Below are positions 34,896 to 43,834 of a DNA stretch of 64,000 nucleotides, piece after piece (the first letter of the stretch is position 1; each line of letters opens with the position of its first letter). A program made the position numbers and the translations under genes. The notes beneath the pieces were generated by a model that ran no database searches, was not told the DNA's origin, and saw nothing but the letters and a program-made list of their open reading frames with translations. Source of the DNA: an uncultured Clostridia bacterium (GTDB taxonomy: Bacteria; Bacillota; Clostridia; Christensenellales; CAG-138); NCBI GenBank assembly GCA_946411635.1, contig CAMKES010000001.1, positions 67,168 through 131,167 of the forward strand. The letters are read 5' to 3'.

Positions 34896-37800
34896 TCATG
34901 CGTCGGGCAGCGCGGGGATCAGCTTGACGACGTAGCGCAGGATCGCCGCGGCGTCCTCTGCGTCGATCGCGCCGTCGCCGGTCACTTCCGCGTTGAGGAC
35001 GCCCTCCGCGGAGAGCGTGCTCAGACCGACGAGGGAGCGGAGGATCATCGCCGCGTCCGCAGCGGTGACCTTGCCGCTGCAGTTTGCGTCGCCGGGCAGG
35101 ATCGCCGCGATCGCAACGTCCTTTGTCTGGACGGTGAAGTGTTCGTCCCGGAACGTCGCCGTATAGCGTCCCGAACCGGGCGTGCCGATCGCGGGCGCGG
35201 TCACGACCTCATATTCGGCGTCGACCGTTTCGGAGATCGTATGACTGCCGTCGTTCGCGCAGACGACCGAGGCCGTGACCCGATAACCGGTTTCGGTCTC
35301 CTCCCACGTATAGGCGGGGTCGCCGTAATGATGTCCGAGCGCTTCGACCGTGCGCGTTTCCTCCGCGTTGCAGCGCGCGCACCTGCGCGTTTCAACGCCG
35401 GTTTCGGTGCAGGTCGGCGGGGTCGTGACGGTCCACGCGCCCCAGTCGTGTCCCAACGCGGGGATGCGGGTATCGGCAAGCGTGATCTCGTTCGCGCCCT
35501 GTTCGTCCGAGAAATATCTGCCGCAGCGGGAGCAGTACCAGTACTCGGTATTGCCGTCCTCGGTGCAGGTCGGCGCAGCCGCAGCCGTGTGGACGAGGAC
35601 GTGCACGTGCTCCCCGGAGGGTTCGGTCGTGTAGTACGTCGCGTCGCCCGCGGTCGCCTTCCAGAAGCGGATGAAGAGCGCCGAGGAGTTGTTGCTGCTG
35701 CCCGCCCAGAAATACGGGCCGTCGATGTACATCGCGATCATCGGATAGTTGCCGCCCTTGGCGTAGGTCGCGCTGCTGGCGTTCGACTTCGTGCCGGGCG
35801 TCCAGTCGCAGTAACCGGTACTGTAGGTCCGGTAGCCCGCCAGATAGCCGCCGGTGTTCTCGCCCAGATACGTGCCCGTCGCATCGTTCTGTATGGAGTA
35901 GTAGTTACCGTGCGGTTCCATGGTAAACACGTAGGCGTCCGAAACGTCGGACAGCGTCGTGCCGTTCAGAACGGCGCCGGTCACCGCATACTGGTCGCAG
36001 TTATAGGTGCCTTCGATCGCCGTGCCGTCGGAGCTGACCGATACGCCTTTCATCACGTACATGGGACTCGACGAGGAATTTGCGGTCCGGTAGGTAATGA
36101 CGTATTTGCCGGACCAGTCGGACGGCGCGGAGGAGACCAGCTCGTAAACCGGCGCGCCGACGCCCTGTTCCACACGGGAATAGACGGCGTACAGCGTGAC
36201 GTCGGCGGTGACCGTGTAGGCCGCGCCCGGTTCGGCGTATACCGGTTTGCGGTCCGTTTCATCGGGGATCGCCGTATCCGTCCAGCCGATGAACGTCCAG
36301 CCGTCGGGATTGACGCTTACGGACGAGGGCAGCGTGATCGCATCGCCGTGCAGCGCGGTCGTCTGTCCCTGCGCGGTGCCGGATGCGGTAAAGCACACGG
36401 TATAACGGGGCTTCGGCGCAAAGATGACCCTGATCGTGCAGTCGCTTTCCGGCGTTACGCGGATGATGTTGCCGCGGATAACGGCGGTCGCGGTGCCGCT
36501 GACGACTTCATAATCGGCGGCGTAGTAGCCGGCGGCGGGCGCCGCCGTGATCTTCGTGTCTTCGACCGACACGGTGCCCCACGCCTCGTTGTTGGAGATC
36601 GCGGTGACGGTATAGGGCGAGGCGAGCCGGATGCCGATATAAACGAGATTCGGGTCCGCGTCGGACGGCGGATTGAACACGCCGTCGACCGGCTTCACGG
36701 TGATCGCGCCGCCGCCCTTGACGACGCAGGTGGAACCGGTAAACACGACGGGGGACAGCAGATCCCACGGATTCTGCACGTTGTTGTACTGCGAAGGATT
36801 GTAGCCGTCCTGCACCTTGAACCCGTAAATGCCGCCGTACTGATCCTGCGCGGCGTTGGCGGTAACGGCGACGCGGAAGTCTCTGACCAGCTCCGCGCAG
36901 TTCACGCCGGTCGCGTTGGTGATCGCCGTGGTCTCGCTGGACGTGAAATGGTCCGAGATCTGCCGGTAGATCGTGTTGCCGAACCGGGAGAACAGGTACT
37001 GCGCAAAGAAGGACACCTGCGCGTACAGCGCCAGCACGTCGTCGATGCCGTTGCTCCAATTGTACATGGAATAGCCGTTGTGCAGGTTGAAGCTGCTCTG
37101 ATATGCAAATTCCGCGGGCGGATTCAGCCAGTCGCCGTTGGTGGAGTAGTAATAGTTTTCCCAGGACTGGATGCGGCTGACGACGGAGCTGCCGGGGTAG
37201 CAGATCTCCTCCGCGGCGGCGGAGAAGCACTCGTTGAGCCAGGTCGCCATGCCGCTGGTGTTGGAGTAATTGATCAGATGCTGATACTCGTGCACCATGG
37301 TGCTGTACGTATCTTTCATCCGCTTATAGACGTTGCCGCTGTTGGGATTCTTGTAATAGACGCCGGGATAGGTGTCGATGTTCAGAATGGGCAGGTCGTT
37401 GTAGTACAGATCGTACGCGTAGAAGAAGCCCGCGACGTACCCGCCGGAGCCGTTCCAGCCCTCGTCGATGTTGTAGTACAGTATGTGGAGCTTGCCGTCG
37501 CCGGAGCCGGTTTCGTGGTCGCCGAAAGAGGACTGCATCAGATCGAACTTGGAGTCGAACTCATCCGCCGCCATCTTGGCGTAGCTCGAATCGATCTCAT
37601 CCAGCGGATAGGTATTGTTTGCGGAGGACGTCGGCGTCCAGATATAGCAGTGCTCGCCCACGTAAAGGCACTCGAATTCCATGCTGTCGCTTCCGGTCGG
37701 GGAATACTGCCCGAGGATCTCGAAGGTCTTTGTGTCGCCGACGGCGTAGGACGTCGCCTTCAGGAGCGACGGATCGCGCCGCGTTCCGGCGTTCTCCGGC

Positions 37801-38156
37801 CTGTCAAGCAGCGAATCGACGTCGATCTTCCAGATCGGCAGGTCCGTGTTCGCCGCGTGCCGGTTTCCGGGATCCGGCGCGACGACCGGTTCGACGGTCG
37901 TTTCGATGAGGCCCGTCAGGTTGCCGACGGAATAGGATGAGGAGGCGGTCGTGGAGGGATTGTAGATCACGACGTAATCGCCCTCGTAGCCGTCGGTCGG
38001 ATCGTTGTCAATGATGACGGAATTGTGTACGCCGCGCACGGCGGAAGCCTCACCGGAGGCCGTCTCGGGCGCCTGCGGCGCGTCCGCAGCCGCGGCGGGC
38101 AGCAGCGAGAGAACCATAAGAAGGCTCAGAACGACACAAAACAGTTTCTTTTTCAT
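34896..38156 (-). CDS. secreted zinc metalloprotease (M30-like) with InlB-type repeat and dockerin
   Basis: This is a 1086-residue exported protein. After a signal peptide (about 1-25) and a beta-rich N-domain, residues about 190-430 form a gluzincin-type catalytic domain with HEYQH at about 288-292 and a third ligand candidate in WLNE near 306, resembling M30 hyicolysin-type peptidases. Beta-rich modules follow. One (about 620-660, GWTFIGWTD...LYAVYS) matches the Listeria-Bacteroides InlB repeat. Two Cys-containing repeats (PTCTEDG and PTCTETG types) come next, then a type I dockerin at about 1021-1084. The dockerin is very similar to that of the nucleotidase, suggesting attachment to the same cohesin partner. 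Confidence 0.75.
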   Translation of the reverse strand: MKKKLFCVVLSLLMVLSLLPAAAADAPQAPETASGEASAVRGVHNSVIIDNDPTDGYEGDYVVIYNPSTTASSSYSVGNLTGLIETTVEPVVAPDPGNRHAANTDLPIWKIDVDSLLDRPENAGTRRDPSLLKATSYAVGDTKTFEILGQYSPTGSDSMEFECLYVGEHCYIWTPTSSANNTYPLDEIDSSYAKMAADEFDSKFDLMQSSFGDHETGSGDGKLHILYYNIDEGWNGSGGYVAGFFYAYDLYYNDLPILNIDTYPGVYYKNPNSGNVYKRMKDTYSTMVHEYQHLINYSNTSGMATWLNECFSAAAEEICYPGSSVVSRIQSWENYYYSTNGDWLNPPAEFAYQSSFNLHNGYSMYNWSNGIDDVLALYAQVSFFAQYLFSRFGNTIYRQISDHFTSSETTAITNATGVNCAELVRDFRVAVTANAAQDQYGGIYGFKVQDGYNPSQYNNVQNPWDLLSPVVFTGSTCVVKGGGAITVKPVDGVFNPPSDADPNLVYIGIRLASPYTVTAISNNEAWGTVSVEDTKITAAPAAGYYAADYEVVSGTATAVIRGNIIRVTPESDCTIRVIFAPKPRYTVCFTASGTAQGQTTALHGDAITLPSSVSVNPDGWTFIGWTDTAIPDETDRKPVYAEPGAAYTVTADVTLYAVYSRVEQGVGAPVYELVSSAPSDWSGKYVITYRTANSSSSPMYVMKGVSVSSDGTAIEGTYNCDQYAVTGAVLNGTTLSDVSDAYVFTMEPHGNYYSIQNDATGTYLGENTGGYLAGYRTYSTGYCDWTPGTKSNASSATYAKGGNYPMIAMYIDGPYFWAGSSNNSSALFIRFWKATAGDATYYTTEPSGEHVHVLVHTAAAAPTCTEDGNTEYWYCSRCGRYFSDEQGANEITLADTRIPALGHDWGAWTVTTPPTCTETGVETRRCARCNAEETRTVEALGHHYGDPAYTWEETETGYRVTASVVCANDGSHTISETVDAEYEVVTAPAIGTPGSGRYTATFRDEHFTVQTKDVAIAAILPGDANCSGKVTAADAAMILRSLVGLSTLSAEGVLNAEVTGDGAIDAEDAAAILRYVVKLIPALPDA

Positions 38157-38223
38157 GGGAGTCCTTTCCTGTCAGCCTTTCTGACAAACCGTCATATCCG
38201 AGGATACCGTTCGAGTTATTTTT

Positions 38224-38252
38224 ATTATACCTGTTTGTTCCGCCGGAAACAA
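38224..38252 (-). promoter_or_regulatory. metalloprotease promoter
   Basis: On the minus strand TTGTTT (38247-38252) and TATAAT (38224-38229) are 17 bp apart; AAAGGA precedes the start. Confidence 0.6.
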
Positions 38253-38316
38253 GCATGCCGTTCGTTTTTCTTTCCGGATCCGGCCCCGTTCCGTACGCGC
38301 GGCGCGCACTTGTCAC

Positions 38317-38345
38317 TTGTACGGCGGACGAATCTGTGTTATACT
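38317..38345 (+). promoter_or_regulatory. promoter of the prmA-rsmE-mtaB-HIT operon
   Basis: TTGTAC (38317-38322) and TATACT (38340-38345) with a 17 bp spacer, followed by a 30-nt leader containing GGGGGAA. Confidence 0.65.
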
Positions 38346-38378
38346 GACTTGAAAGAGTTCCGGGGGAATACGAACGAC

Positions 38379-39335
38379 ATGAAATGGCTGGAGATCACGG
38401 TCTATACGACCGACGAAGGAATCGATACCGTCTGCGCCGCGCTGAACGGCGCGGGGATCATGGGACTGTCCATCGAGGAGAGCCGCGAAAAGGCGTACGC
38501 GTTTTTGCGCGAAGCCGCGATCTTCTGGGACTTCGCCGACATGGACAGGATCGGCACGGACACGCCCTGCGTCAAGGGCTACGTTGCCGACTGCCCCGAA
38601 AACCTGCCGACCGTCGAGGCGGCGAAGGCCGCGATCGAACGGCTCAAAACGATGGAGCATGCCGCGGATCTCGGAACGCTTCTGACCACGGTGGTCACCG
38701 TCGACGACGAGGACTGGGCGAACAACTGGAAACAGTACTATAAGCCGCTTCCGATCGGAAGCCGGCTGCTCGTGCTGCCCTCGTGGGAGGCGCGTCCCGA
38801 AACGGACCGCATCGTTCTGAAGCTCGACCCCGGCATGGCGTTCGGCACCGGCGCGCATCACACGACGCGCATGTGTCTCGAATTTCTCGAAAAGACCGTG
38901 AAGCCGGGCGATACGATGCTCGATCTCGGGTGCGGCAGCGGCATCCTTTCGATCGCGGCGCGGCTGCTCGGCGCGGCGAAGGCGACCGCGGTGGACATCG
39001 ATCCGATCGCGGAGTCGATCGCCTATGAGAACGCCGAAATGAACGGCATCGGACGCGACGGCTACGAGGTCCTGATCGGCAACGTGCTGTCCGATACGCG
39101 CCTGCAGAAACAGATCGCGGGGCGGTATCCGGTCGTCGCGGCGAACATCGTCGCGGACGTGATCATCGCGCTCGCGCCGATCGCGCGTCCGCTCGTCGCC
39201 CCGGGCGGCGTATTTCTCGTATCCGGCATCATCGACGAGCGCGTCGACGAGGTCGTAAACGCCCTGAACAAGAGCGGCTTCACCGTTTCGGAGCACAGCC
39301 GCGCGGAGGGCTGGAACGCCTTCCTCTGCCGATAA
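38379..39335 (+). CDS. prmA: ribosomal protein L11 methyltransferase
   Basis: This 318-residue SAM-dependent enzyme methylates ribosomal protein L11. It opens MKWLEITVYTTDEG, typical of the L11-binding N-domain. DWANNWKQYYKPLPIG lies near residue 108, KLDPGMAFGTGAHHTT near 148, and the SAM motif DLGCGSGILSIAA near 182. The GGGGGAA site and promoter upstream fix the start. It is first in an operon; the rsmE ATG follows its stop by one base. Confidence 0.95.
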   Translation: MKWLEITVYTTDEGIDTVCAALNGAGIMGLSIEESREKAYAFLREAAIFWDFADMDRIGTDTPCVKGYVADCPENLPTVEAAKAAIERLKTMEHAADLGTLLTTVVTVDDEDWANNWKQYYKPLPIGSRLLVLPSWEARPETDRIVLKLDPGMAFGTGAHHTTRMCLEFLEKTVKPGDTMLDLGCGSGILSIAARLLGAAKATAVDIDPIAESIAYENAEMNGIGRDGYEVLIGNVLSDTRLQKQIAGRYPVVAANIVADVIIALAPIARPLVAPGGVFLVSGIIDERVDEVVNALNKSGFTVSEHSRAEGWNAFLCR

Positions 39336-39336
39336 C

Positions 39337-40053
39337 ATGCATCGCTTTTTTACGAATGAAATACAAAACGGAACCGCGACCGTGCGGGGAGAGGACGTAA
39401 AGCACATCGCGAAGGTCCTGCGTCTTCGCGCGGGCGACGCCGTGCAGCTTTGCGACGGCGCGGGGAACGAGTGCGACGCCGTGATCGCGTCCGTCGCGCC
39501 CGACGCGGTCACGTTCGACACGCAGCCGTGGAGCCGCGCGAAGACCGAATCCGAAACGCGCGTCACGCTGTTTCAGTGCCTGCCGAAGGCCGGCAAGATG
39601 GAAACGATCATTCAGAAATGCGTCGAGCTCGGCGCATCGGCGTTCGTGCCCGTGCAGTCGGAGCGCTGCGTCGTCGTGCTGAAGCCGCCGTACGCGGGAC
39701 GCATCGAGCGCTGGCAGCGCGTGAGCGAGGAGGCGGCGAAGCAGAGTCGCCGCGGCGTGATCCCGACGGTCTTTGAACCGGTCGCGCTGGACAGGCTTTC
39801 CTTTGCGGAGTTCGACGCCGTGTTCGCCGCGTACGAAAACGAGCGCACGGTCTCGCTGAAAACGGCGCTCCGGACGCATCCCGGCAAACGGATCGCGATC
39901 GTCGTCGGCCCCGAGGGCGGATTCTCCGAAGCGGAGATCGGAACGCTCGTTCGCAAGGGCGCCGTTTCCGTTTCGCTCGGACCGCGCATCCTTCGCACCG
40001 AGACCGCGGGCATGGCGATGACGGCGCAGATCCTGTACGAGGTGGAGCCGTGA
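39337..40053 (+). CDS. rsmE: 16S rRNA m3U1498 methyltransferase
   Basis: This is a 238-residue SPOUT-class RNA methyltransferase. The N-terminal PUA-like domain begins MHRFFTNEIQ. CLPKAGKMETIIQKCVELG lies near residue 88, and the knot motif IVVGPEGGFSEAEI near 188 with SLGPRILRTETA near 212 is diagnostic. It is one base downstream of prmA, and its stop overlaps the mtaB start. Confidence 0.95.
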   Translation: MHRFFTNEIQNGTATVRGEDVKHIAKVLRLRAGDAVQLCDGAGNECDAVIASVAPDAVTFDTQPWSRAKTESETRVTLFQCLPKAGKMETIIQKCVELGASAFVPVQSERCVVVLKPPYAGRIERWQRVSEEAAKQSRRGVIPTVFEPVALDRLSFAEFDAVFAAYENERTVSLKTALRTHPGKRIAIVVGPEGGFSEAEIGTLVRKGAVSVSLGPRILRTETAGMAMTAQILYEVEP

Positions 40054-41318
40054 GAGTCGCATTTTACACGCTCGGCTGCAAGGTCAATCATTACGAAACG
40101 CAGGCGATGGAGGAGCTGTTCCGCGCCGCGGGACACACCGTCGTTCCGTTCGAGGACGTCGCGGACGCGTACGTGGTCAATACCTGTACGGTCACGCAGA
40201 TGAGCGACAAGAAATCGCGTCAGATCCTTTCGCAGGCGCACCGCAGAAATCCGAACGCGCCGATCGCGGCGGTCGGCTGCTACGCCGAGGTCGCAAAGGA
40301 CGCGGTCGCCGCGCTTCCGGGCGTATCGCTCGTGCTCGGCACCGAGGGACGGAAGGATATCGTGCGGCTCGTCGAGCGCGCCGCCGTCGGGGGAACGGTC
40401 GAAGCGGACTATCCCGCGCCGTTCGAACGCCGCGCGTTCGAGGAGCTTTCCGCGCAGTCGGACAGCCGCACCCGCGCCACGCTCAAGGTGCAGGACGGCT
40501 GCGTGAGCTTCTGCAGCTACTGCATCATTCCGTACGCGCGCGGCGCGCTGCGCTCGCGCACGCTCGAGAGCACGAAGGCGGAACTGATCGCGCTTGCCGA
40601 AAACGGGTACCGCGAGGTCGTTCTGACCGGCATCCAGCTTTCGGCATACGGCGCGGACCTGTCGGATCATCCGGAGCTTGCGGACCTGATCGCGCTTGCG
40701 GACGCGATCCCGGGCCTTGAGCGCCTGCGCCTCGGTTCGCTGGAGCCGCGGGTCATCACCGACCGGTTCCTGACGGTCGCGGCGAACAGCCGCACGCTGT
40801 GCCGGCAGTTCCATCTGTCGCTGCAGAGCGGCTCCGACACGGTGCTTGCCCGCATGAATCGCCGCTACACGACGGCGGAATACCGCGACGCGGTCGCGCG
40901 CATCCGCGCGTGCATGCCGGACGCGGCGATCACCACGGACATCATCGCGGGTTTCGTCGGAGAGACGGAGGAGGAGCACGAAGAAACGCTGCGCTTCGTC
41001 GAGGAGATCGGCTTTGCGCGCATCCACGTGTTCCCGTACTCGCGCCGCAAGGGCACGAAGGCGGACGCGATGGAGGGACATCTGCCGCGCGCGCGGAAGG
41101 AAGCGCGCACCCGCGAGCTGATCGCGCTCGGCGAACGCCTCGAAGCGGCGTTTGTCGACCGGCAGATCGGGAAAACGGTCTCCGTCATCATGGAGGACGA
41201 CGGCACGGGCTATACCGGAAACTACGTTCGCGTGCGCTGCGGCGCGGCGTGCGGCGAAACGGTCAACGTGAAAATCACCGGCCGCGACGGAACGGTCGCG
41301 CTCGGCATCATCGAATAG
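40050..41318 (+). CDS. mtaB: tRNA (N6-threonylcarbamoyladenosine(37)-C2)-methylthiotransferase
   Basis: This 422-residue radical-SAM enzyme adds a methylthio group to t6A37 of tRNA. The N-terminal MTTase domain has YTLGCKVNHYET (first cluster Cys) and VNTCTVT. The radical-SAM cluster cysteines are 151, 155 and 158 (CVSFCSYC), followed by RSRTLE. A TRAM-like domain forms the last 60 residues. LGCKVNHYE marks MtaB rather than MiaB. The start is GTG, overlapping the rsmE stop as GTGA. Confidence 0.93.
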   Translation: MRVAFYTLGCKVNHYETQAMEELFRAAGHTVVPFEDVADAYVVNTCTVTQMSDKKSRQILSQAHRRNPNAPIAAVGCYAEVAKDAVAALPGVSLVLGTEGRKDIVRLVERAAVGGTVEADYPAPFERRAFEELSAQSDSRTRATLKVQDGCVSFCSYCIIPYARGALRSRTLESTKAELIALAENGYREVVLTGIQLSAYGADLSDHPELADLIALADAIPGLERLRLGSLEPRVITDRFLTVAANSRTLCRQFHLSLQSGSDTVLARMNRRYTTAEYRDAVARIRACMPDAAITTDIIAGFVGETEEEHEETLRFVEEIGFARIHVFPYSRRKGTKADAMEGHLPRARKEARTRELIALGERLEAAFVDRQIGKTVSVIMEDDGTGYTGNYVRVRCGAACGETVNVKITGRDGTVALGIIE

Positions 41319-41330
41319 GAGGAAACGAAA

Positions 41331-41666
41331 ATGTGTCTGTTCTGTAAGATCGCGGCGGGCGAGATCCCGTCGAAAAAAGCGTACGAGGACGAAAGCGTTT
41401 ACGCGTTTTACGACATCGCGCCGCAGGCGCCGGTGCACGTCCTCGTGATCCCGAAAACCCACATCGAAAGCGCGCAGGCGCTGACGCGCGAGGACGACGC
41501 GCTTCTGGGACATATGTTCGAAGTCGCGCGTACCCTCGCATCGGAAAACGGACTTGACAAAACGGGCTATCGCCTGATCACAAACGTCGGCGCGGACGCG
41601 GGACAGAGCGTACCGCATCTGCATCTGCATCTGATCGGCGGCAAAACGCTGAAGTGGGACAACTGA
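41331..41666 (+). CDS. HIT family nucleotide-binding protein
   Basis: This 111-residue HINT-like protein hydrolyses nucleoside phosphoramidates and similar compounds. CLFCKIAAGEIPS is at the N-terminus and the histidine triad HLHLHLIGG has His96, His98 and His100. It lies 12 nt after mtaB with AGGAGGAA before the ATG. The tRNA-modification operon context is common for HIT genes in Firmicutes. Confidence 0.95.
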   Translation: MCLFCKIAAGEIPSKKAYEDESVYAFYDIAPQAPVHVLVIPKTHIESAQALTREDDALLGHMFEVARTLASENGLDKTGYRLITNVGADAGQSVPHLHLHLIGGKTLKWDN

Positions 41667-41670
41667 ACGG

Positions 41671-41699
41671 TTGCATTTTCGACGCGATTCGCGTATAAT
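41671..41699 (+). promoter_or_regulatory. murC promoter
   Basis: TTGCAT (41671-41676) and TATAAT (41694-41699), 17 bp spacer. Confidence 0.75.
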
Positions 41700-41729
41700 G
41701 AACCGGATTCAAAGCAGTGGGGAGTAGCT

Positions 41730-43094
41730 ATGACGGCATCATTGGACGAGGCAAAACGGATTCATTGCATCGGGATCGGCGGCTGCAGCATGAGCGGCAT
41801 CGCGCGGATCCTGAAGGCGCAGGGGCATGAGGTCACGGGAAGCGACCGCGGCACGACGCAGTTCACCGACCGGCTGGAACGCGACGGCATCAAGGTGTAT
41901 TACGGGCACAAAGCCGAACAGGCGAAGGACGCCGATCTGATCGTCTATTCCGCGGCGATCAAGCCGGACAACGTCGAGCGCGTTTACGCGCGCGAGCACG
42001 GCATTCCGGAACTCGAACGCAGCGTTGCGCTCGGGCAGCTTTCCGCGCGGTTTCACGAGGTCGTCGCCGTTGCGGGCTGCCACGGAAAGACCACGATCAC
42101 GTCCATGCTCGCGTTCGTCAACGAGATCGCGGATCTCGACGCGACGGTGCACGTCGGCGGGTTCATGGATCTGCTGGGCGGCGGCGTGCGGCTCGGCAAG
42201 AGCGATCTGTTCATCACCGAAGCCTGCGAATATGTCGAGAGCTTTCTGACGCTCAAGCCCACGATCGCGATCATCAACAACATCGACAACGATCATCTCG
42301 ACTATTTCGGCGACATGGACCACATCGTCGCCGCGTTCCGCAAATTCCTCGCGCTCGTTCCGGAGGACGGGCACGTGCTCGCCTGCACCGACGACGCGTA
42401 CGTACGCGGTCTTCTGCCGGAGATCCGGCGTCCGGTCGTCACCTACGGGCTTTCCGAGGGCGACGTGCACGCCGACGCGATCGAATACGACGCGCTCGGA
42501 CATCCGTCGTTCGACCTTTACGATCATGGCGAAAAGATCGGCCGCGTGACGCTGCGCGTGCCCGGCCGGCACAACGTGATCAACGCGCTTGCGGTTTACG
42601 CCGCGTCGAAGCTCTGCGGCGTGTCGTTCGGCGACTACGCCGAGGCGATGGAGCGCTTCCGCAACACGAGCCGCCGCTTCGAACTGCTCGGCGAAAAGAA
42701 CGGCGTCAGGATCTTTCACGACTACGGGCATCATCCGAACGAGATCAGAGAGACGCTTGCCGCCGCGACGCACGTGCCGCACGGCAGGATCTTCTGCGTG
42801 TTCCAGTGCAACAGCTACACCCGCGCGCGCACGCTGTTCTGCGAGAACGTCACGTGCTTCAGGGACGCGGACGAGGTCCTCGTGCCGGACATCTATCCGG
42901 GCCGCGAGGTCGACACCGGCGTCGTGCATGCGCGCGACATGGTCGACGGCATCAACCGCGAATCGCATAACGCGAAGTATCTCGGCACGTTCGAGAATAT
43001 CGCGGCGTATCTCGACGAACACGCGAAGGCGGGGGATATCGTCATCACGGTCGGCAGCGGCGACGTATACCGTCAGTCGCAGAAGCTGCTGTAA
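41730..43094 (+). CDS. murC: UDP-N-acetylmuramate-L-alanine ligase
   Basis: This 454-residue ligase adds L-Ala to UDP-MurNAc in peptidoglycan synthesis. GIGGCSMSGIARIL is at about 10-23, the ATP loop GCHGKTTIT at about 116-124 (Cys where Thr is usual), EACEYVESFL near 165, NNIDNDHLDYF near 184, and the C-domain DYGHHPNEI near 332. GGGGAG lies before the ATG. It has its own promoter and terminator, apart from murF and ddl at 51-53 kb. Confidence 0.95.
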   Translation: MTASLDEAKRIHCIGIGGCSMSGIARILKAQGHEVTGSDRGTTQFTDRLERDGIKVYYGHKAEQAKDADLIVYSAAIKPDNVERVYAREHGIPELERSVALGQLSARFHEVVAVAGCHGKTTITSMLAFVNEIADLDATVHVGGFMDLLGGGVRLGKSDLFITEACEYVESFLTLKPTIAIINNIDNDHLDYFGDMDHIVAAFRKFLALVPEDGHVLACTDDAYVRGLLPEIRRPVVTYGLSEGDVHADAIEYDALGHPSFDLYDHGEKIGRVTLRVPGRHNVINALAVYAASKLCGVSFGDYAEAMERFRNTSRRFELLGEKNGVRIFHDYGHHPNEIRETLAAATHVPHGRIFCVFQCNSYTRARTLFCENVTCFRDADEVLVPDIYPGREVDTGVVHARDMVDGINRESHNAKYLGTFENIAAYLDEHAKAGDIVITVGSGDVYRQSQKLL

Positions 43095-43108
43095 AACGAA
43101 ACGCATCG

Positions 43109-43137
43109 GGCGGCCGGAAGGGGCCGCCTTTTCTGTT
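43109..43137 (+). terminator. murC terminator
   Basis: GGCGGCC / GGCCGCC stem with a six-base loop, then TTTTCTGTTT. Confidence 0.8.
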
Positions 43138-43170
43138 TCGAAGATATATGAAAAAAACAAAAATCGGGGG

Positions 43171-43199
43171 TTGACAATTCGACGGGGAAGGACTAAAAT
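43171..43199 (+). promoter_or_regulatory. tRNA-Arg promoter
   Basis: Consensus TTGACA (43171-43176) and TAAAAT (43194-43199) with a 17 bp spacer, 22 bp before the tRNA. Confidence 0.85.
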
Positions 43200-43221
43200 A
43201 ATCAAGCACGAAAAAGTGTAT

Positions 43222-43297
43222 GCGCTTGTAGCTCAGTGGATAGAGTGCCCGGCTACGAACCGGTAGGTCGCAGGTTCGAATCCTGCCAGGCGCGCCA
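43222..43297 (+). tRNA. tRNA-Arg (anticodon ACG)
   Basis: A 76-nt cloverleaf with encoded CCA. The acceptor GCGCTTG pairs with CAGGCGC. The anticodon stem CCGG/CCGG encloses loop CTACGAA, giving ACG (A34 presumably becomes inosine). The T arm is GCAGG-TTCGAAT-CCTGC. Confidence 0.95.
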
Positions 43298-43298
43298 C

Positions 43299-43342
43299 GT
43301 CGCCGCGAACGTCGAATCGTTCGCGGCGACATTTCTCTTTTT
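43299..43342 (+). terminator. hairpin after tRNA-Arg, copy 1
   Basis: A perfect 13 bp stem (GTCGCCGCGAACG and complement, loop TCGAAT) begins two bases after the tRNA CCA. The T-rich tract (ATTTCTCTTTTT) is weaker than that of copy 2 at 43512. Confidence 0.7.
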
Positions 43343-43395
43343 GGAGAAAATGTCATCGCTCATCCTCTTCGCCATAGCGCCTCTCCGCAAAAGGA

Positions 43396-43443
43396 GGCTT
43401 CCCCTTGAGGGGAAGCTGTCGGCAAAGCTGACGGATGAGGTGT
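43396..43443. repeat. small palindromic element of the CTTCCCC-TTGA-GGGGAAG type
   Basis: Two adjacent hairpins, CTTCCCC/GGGGAAG and GTCGGC/GCTGAC, followed by GGATGAGGTG. From memory, near-identical units are scattered between genes in many Clostridia genomes. It lies inside the 210-bp segment bounded by the duplicated terminator hairpin. Confidence 0.5.
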
Positions 43444-43511
43444 TTTGCGCTGCGCGCCGCTCATCTTTTCCGCAAAAATCCTGCTTGTCGGCAAGTCTGT
43501 TGTCACAGCCG

Positions 43512-43544
43512 CCGCGAACGTCGAACCGTTCGCGGCTTTTTTTG
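43512..43544 (+). terminator. hairpin after tRNA-Arg, copy 2
   Basis: GCCGCGAACG / CGTTCGCGGC stem with loop TCGAAC and seven T residues. The 27-bp core matches copy 1 apart from one loop base, exactly 210 bp downstream. Confidence 0.8.
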
Positions 43545-43573
43545 ACGGAAAGCGCCGTTTGTTTTCACAGTAA

Positions 43574-43810
43574 TTACAGTTTCATTACAACTGCATCGAT
43601 AAAACGCGCGAGGAAAGAGCGGACGACTACGCGCCGGACTGGGACTATGAATGCGTGATCGCAGCGGTCTCGCCGGACGGCGTGCTGCTCTCGCTCAACT
43701 GGCGCGGCTCGGCAAAGGTGACGGAGACGGTCGCAAAGACGACGACGCTGCTGTCCTATGAGGAGATCTCGGATATTTTCCGGCAGCAGATGAACCGCAG
43801 CAAAGGATAG
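43574..43810 (+). pseudogene. 3'-region fragment of a subtype-B CQPTPE-family lipoprotein
   Basis: An open frame without a start reads ...WDYECVIAAVSPDGVLLSLNW, then GSAKVTETVAKTTTLLSYEE, then ISDIFRQQMNRSKG and TAG. It aligns with the C-terminal third of the B lipoproteins at 1403 and 9739 (KVTDTIAESTPLLPYAEI and RVTEVVSDNCPLLPFDEI). The signal peptide, the first two thirds and the final INAxDG block are missing, and no ribosome-binding site is present. It is a relic, far from the intact cluster. Confidence 0.75.
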
Positions 43811-43834
43811 TGAAGTTCAAGCCGCAGGCAAAAG

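Noticed and set aside
34551..37940. A 1129-codon plus-strand frame opposite the metalloprotease gene
   Set aside because: It overlaps the end of the UPF0489 gene, crosses a strong terminator and has no recognisable domain; it is an antisense shadow.
43236..43658. A 140-codon frame after tRNA-Arg
   Set aside because: It starts inside the tRNA, spans both terminator hairpins and the palindromic element, and has no ribosome-binding site.
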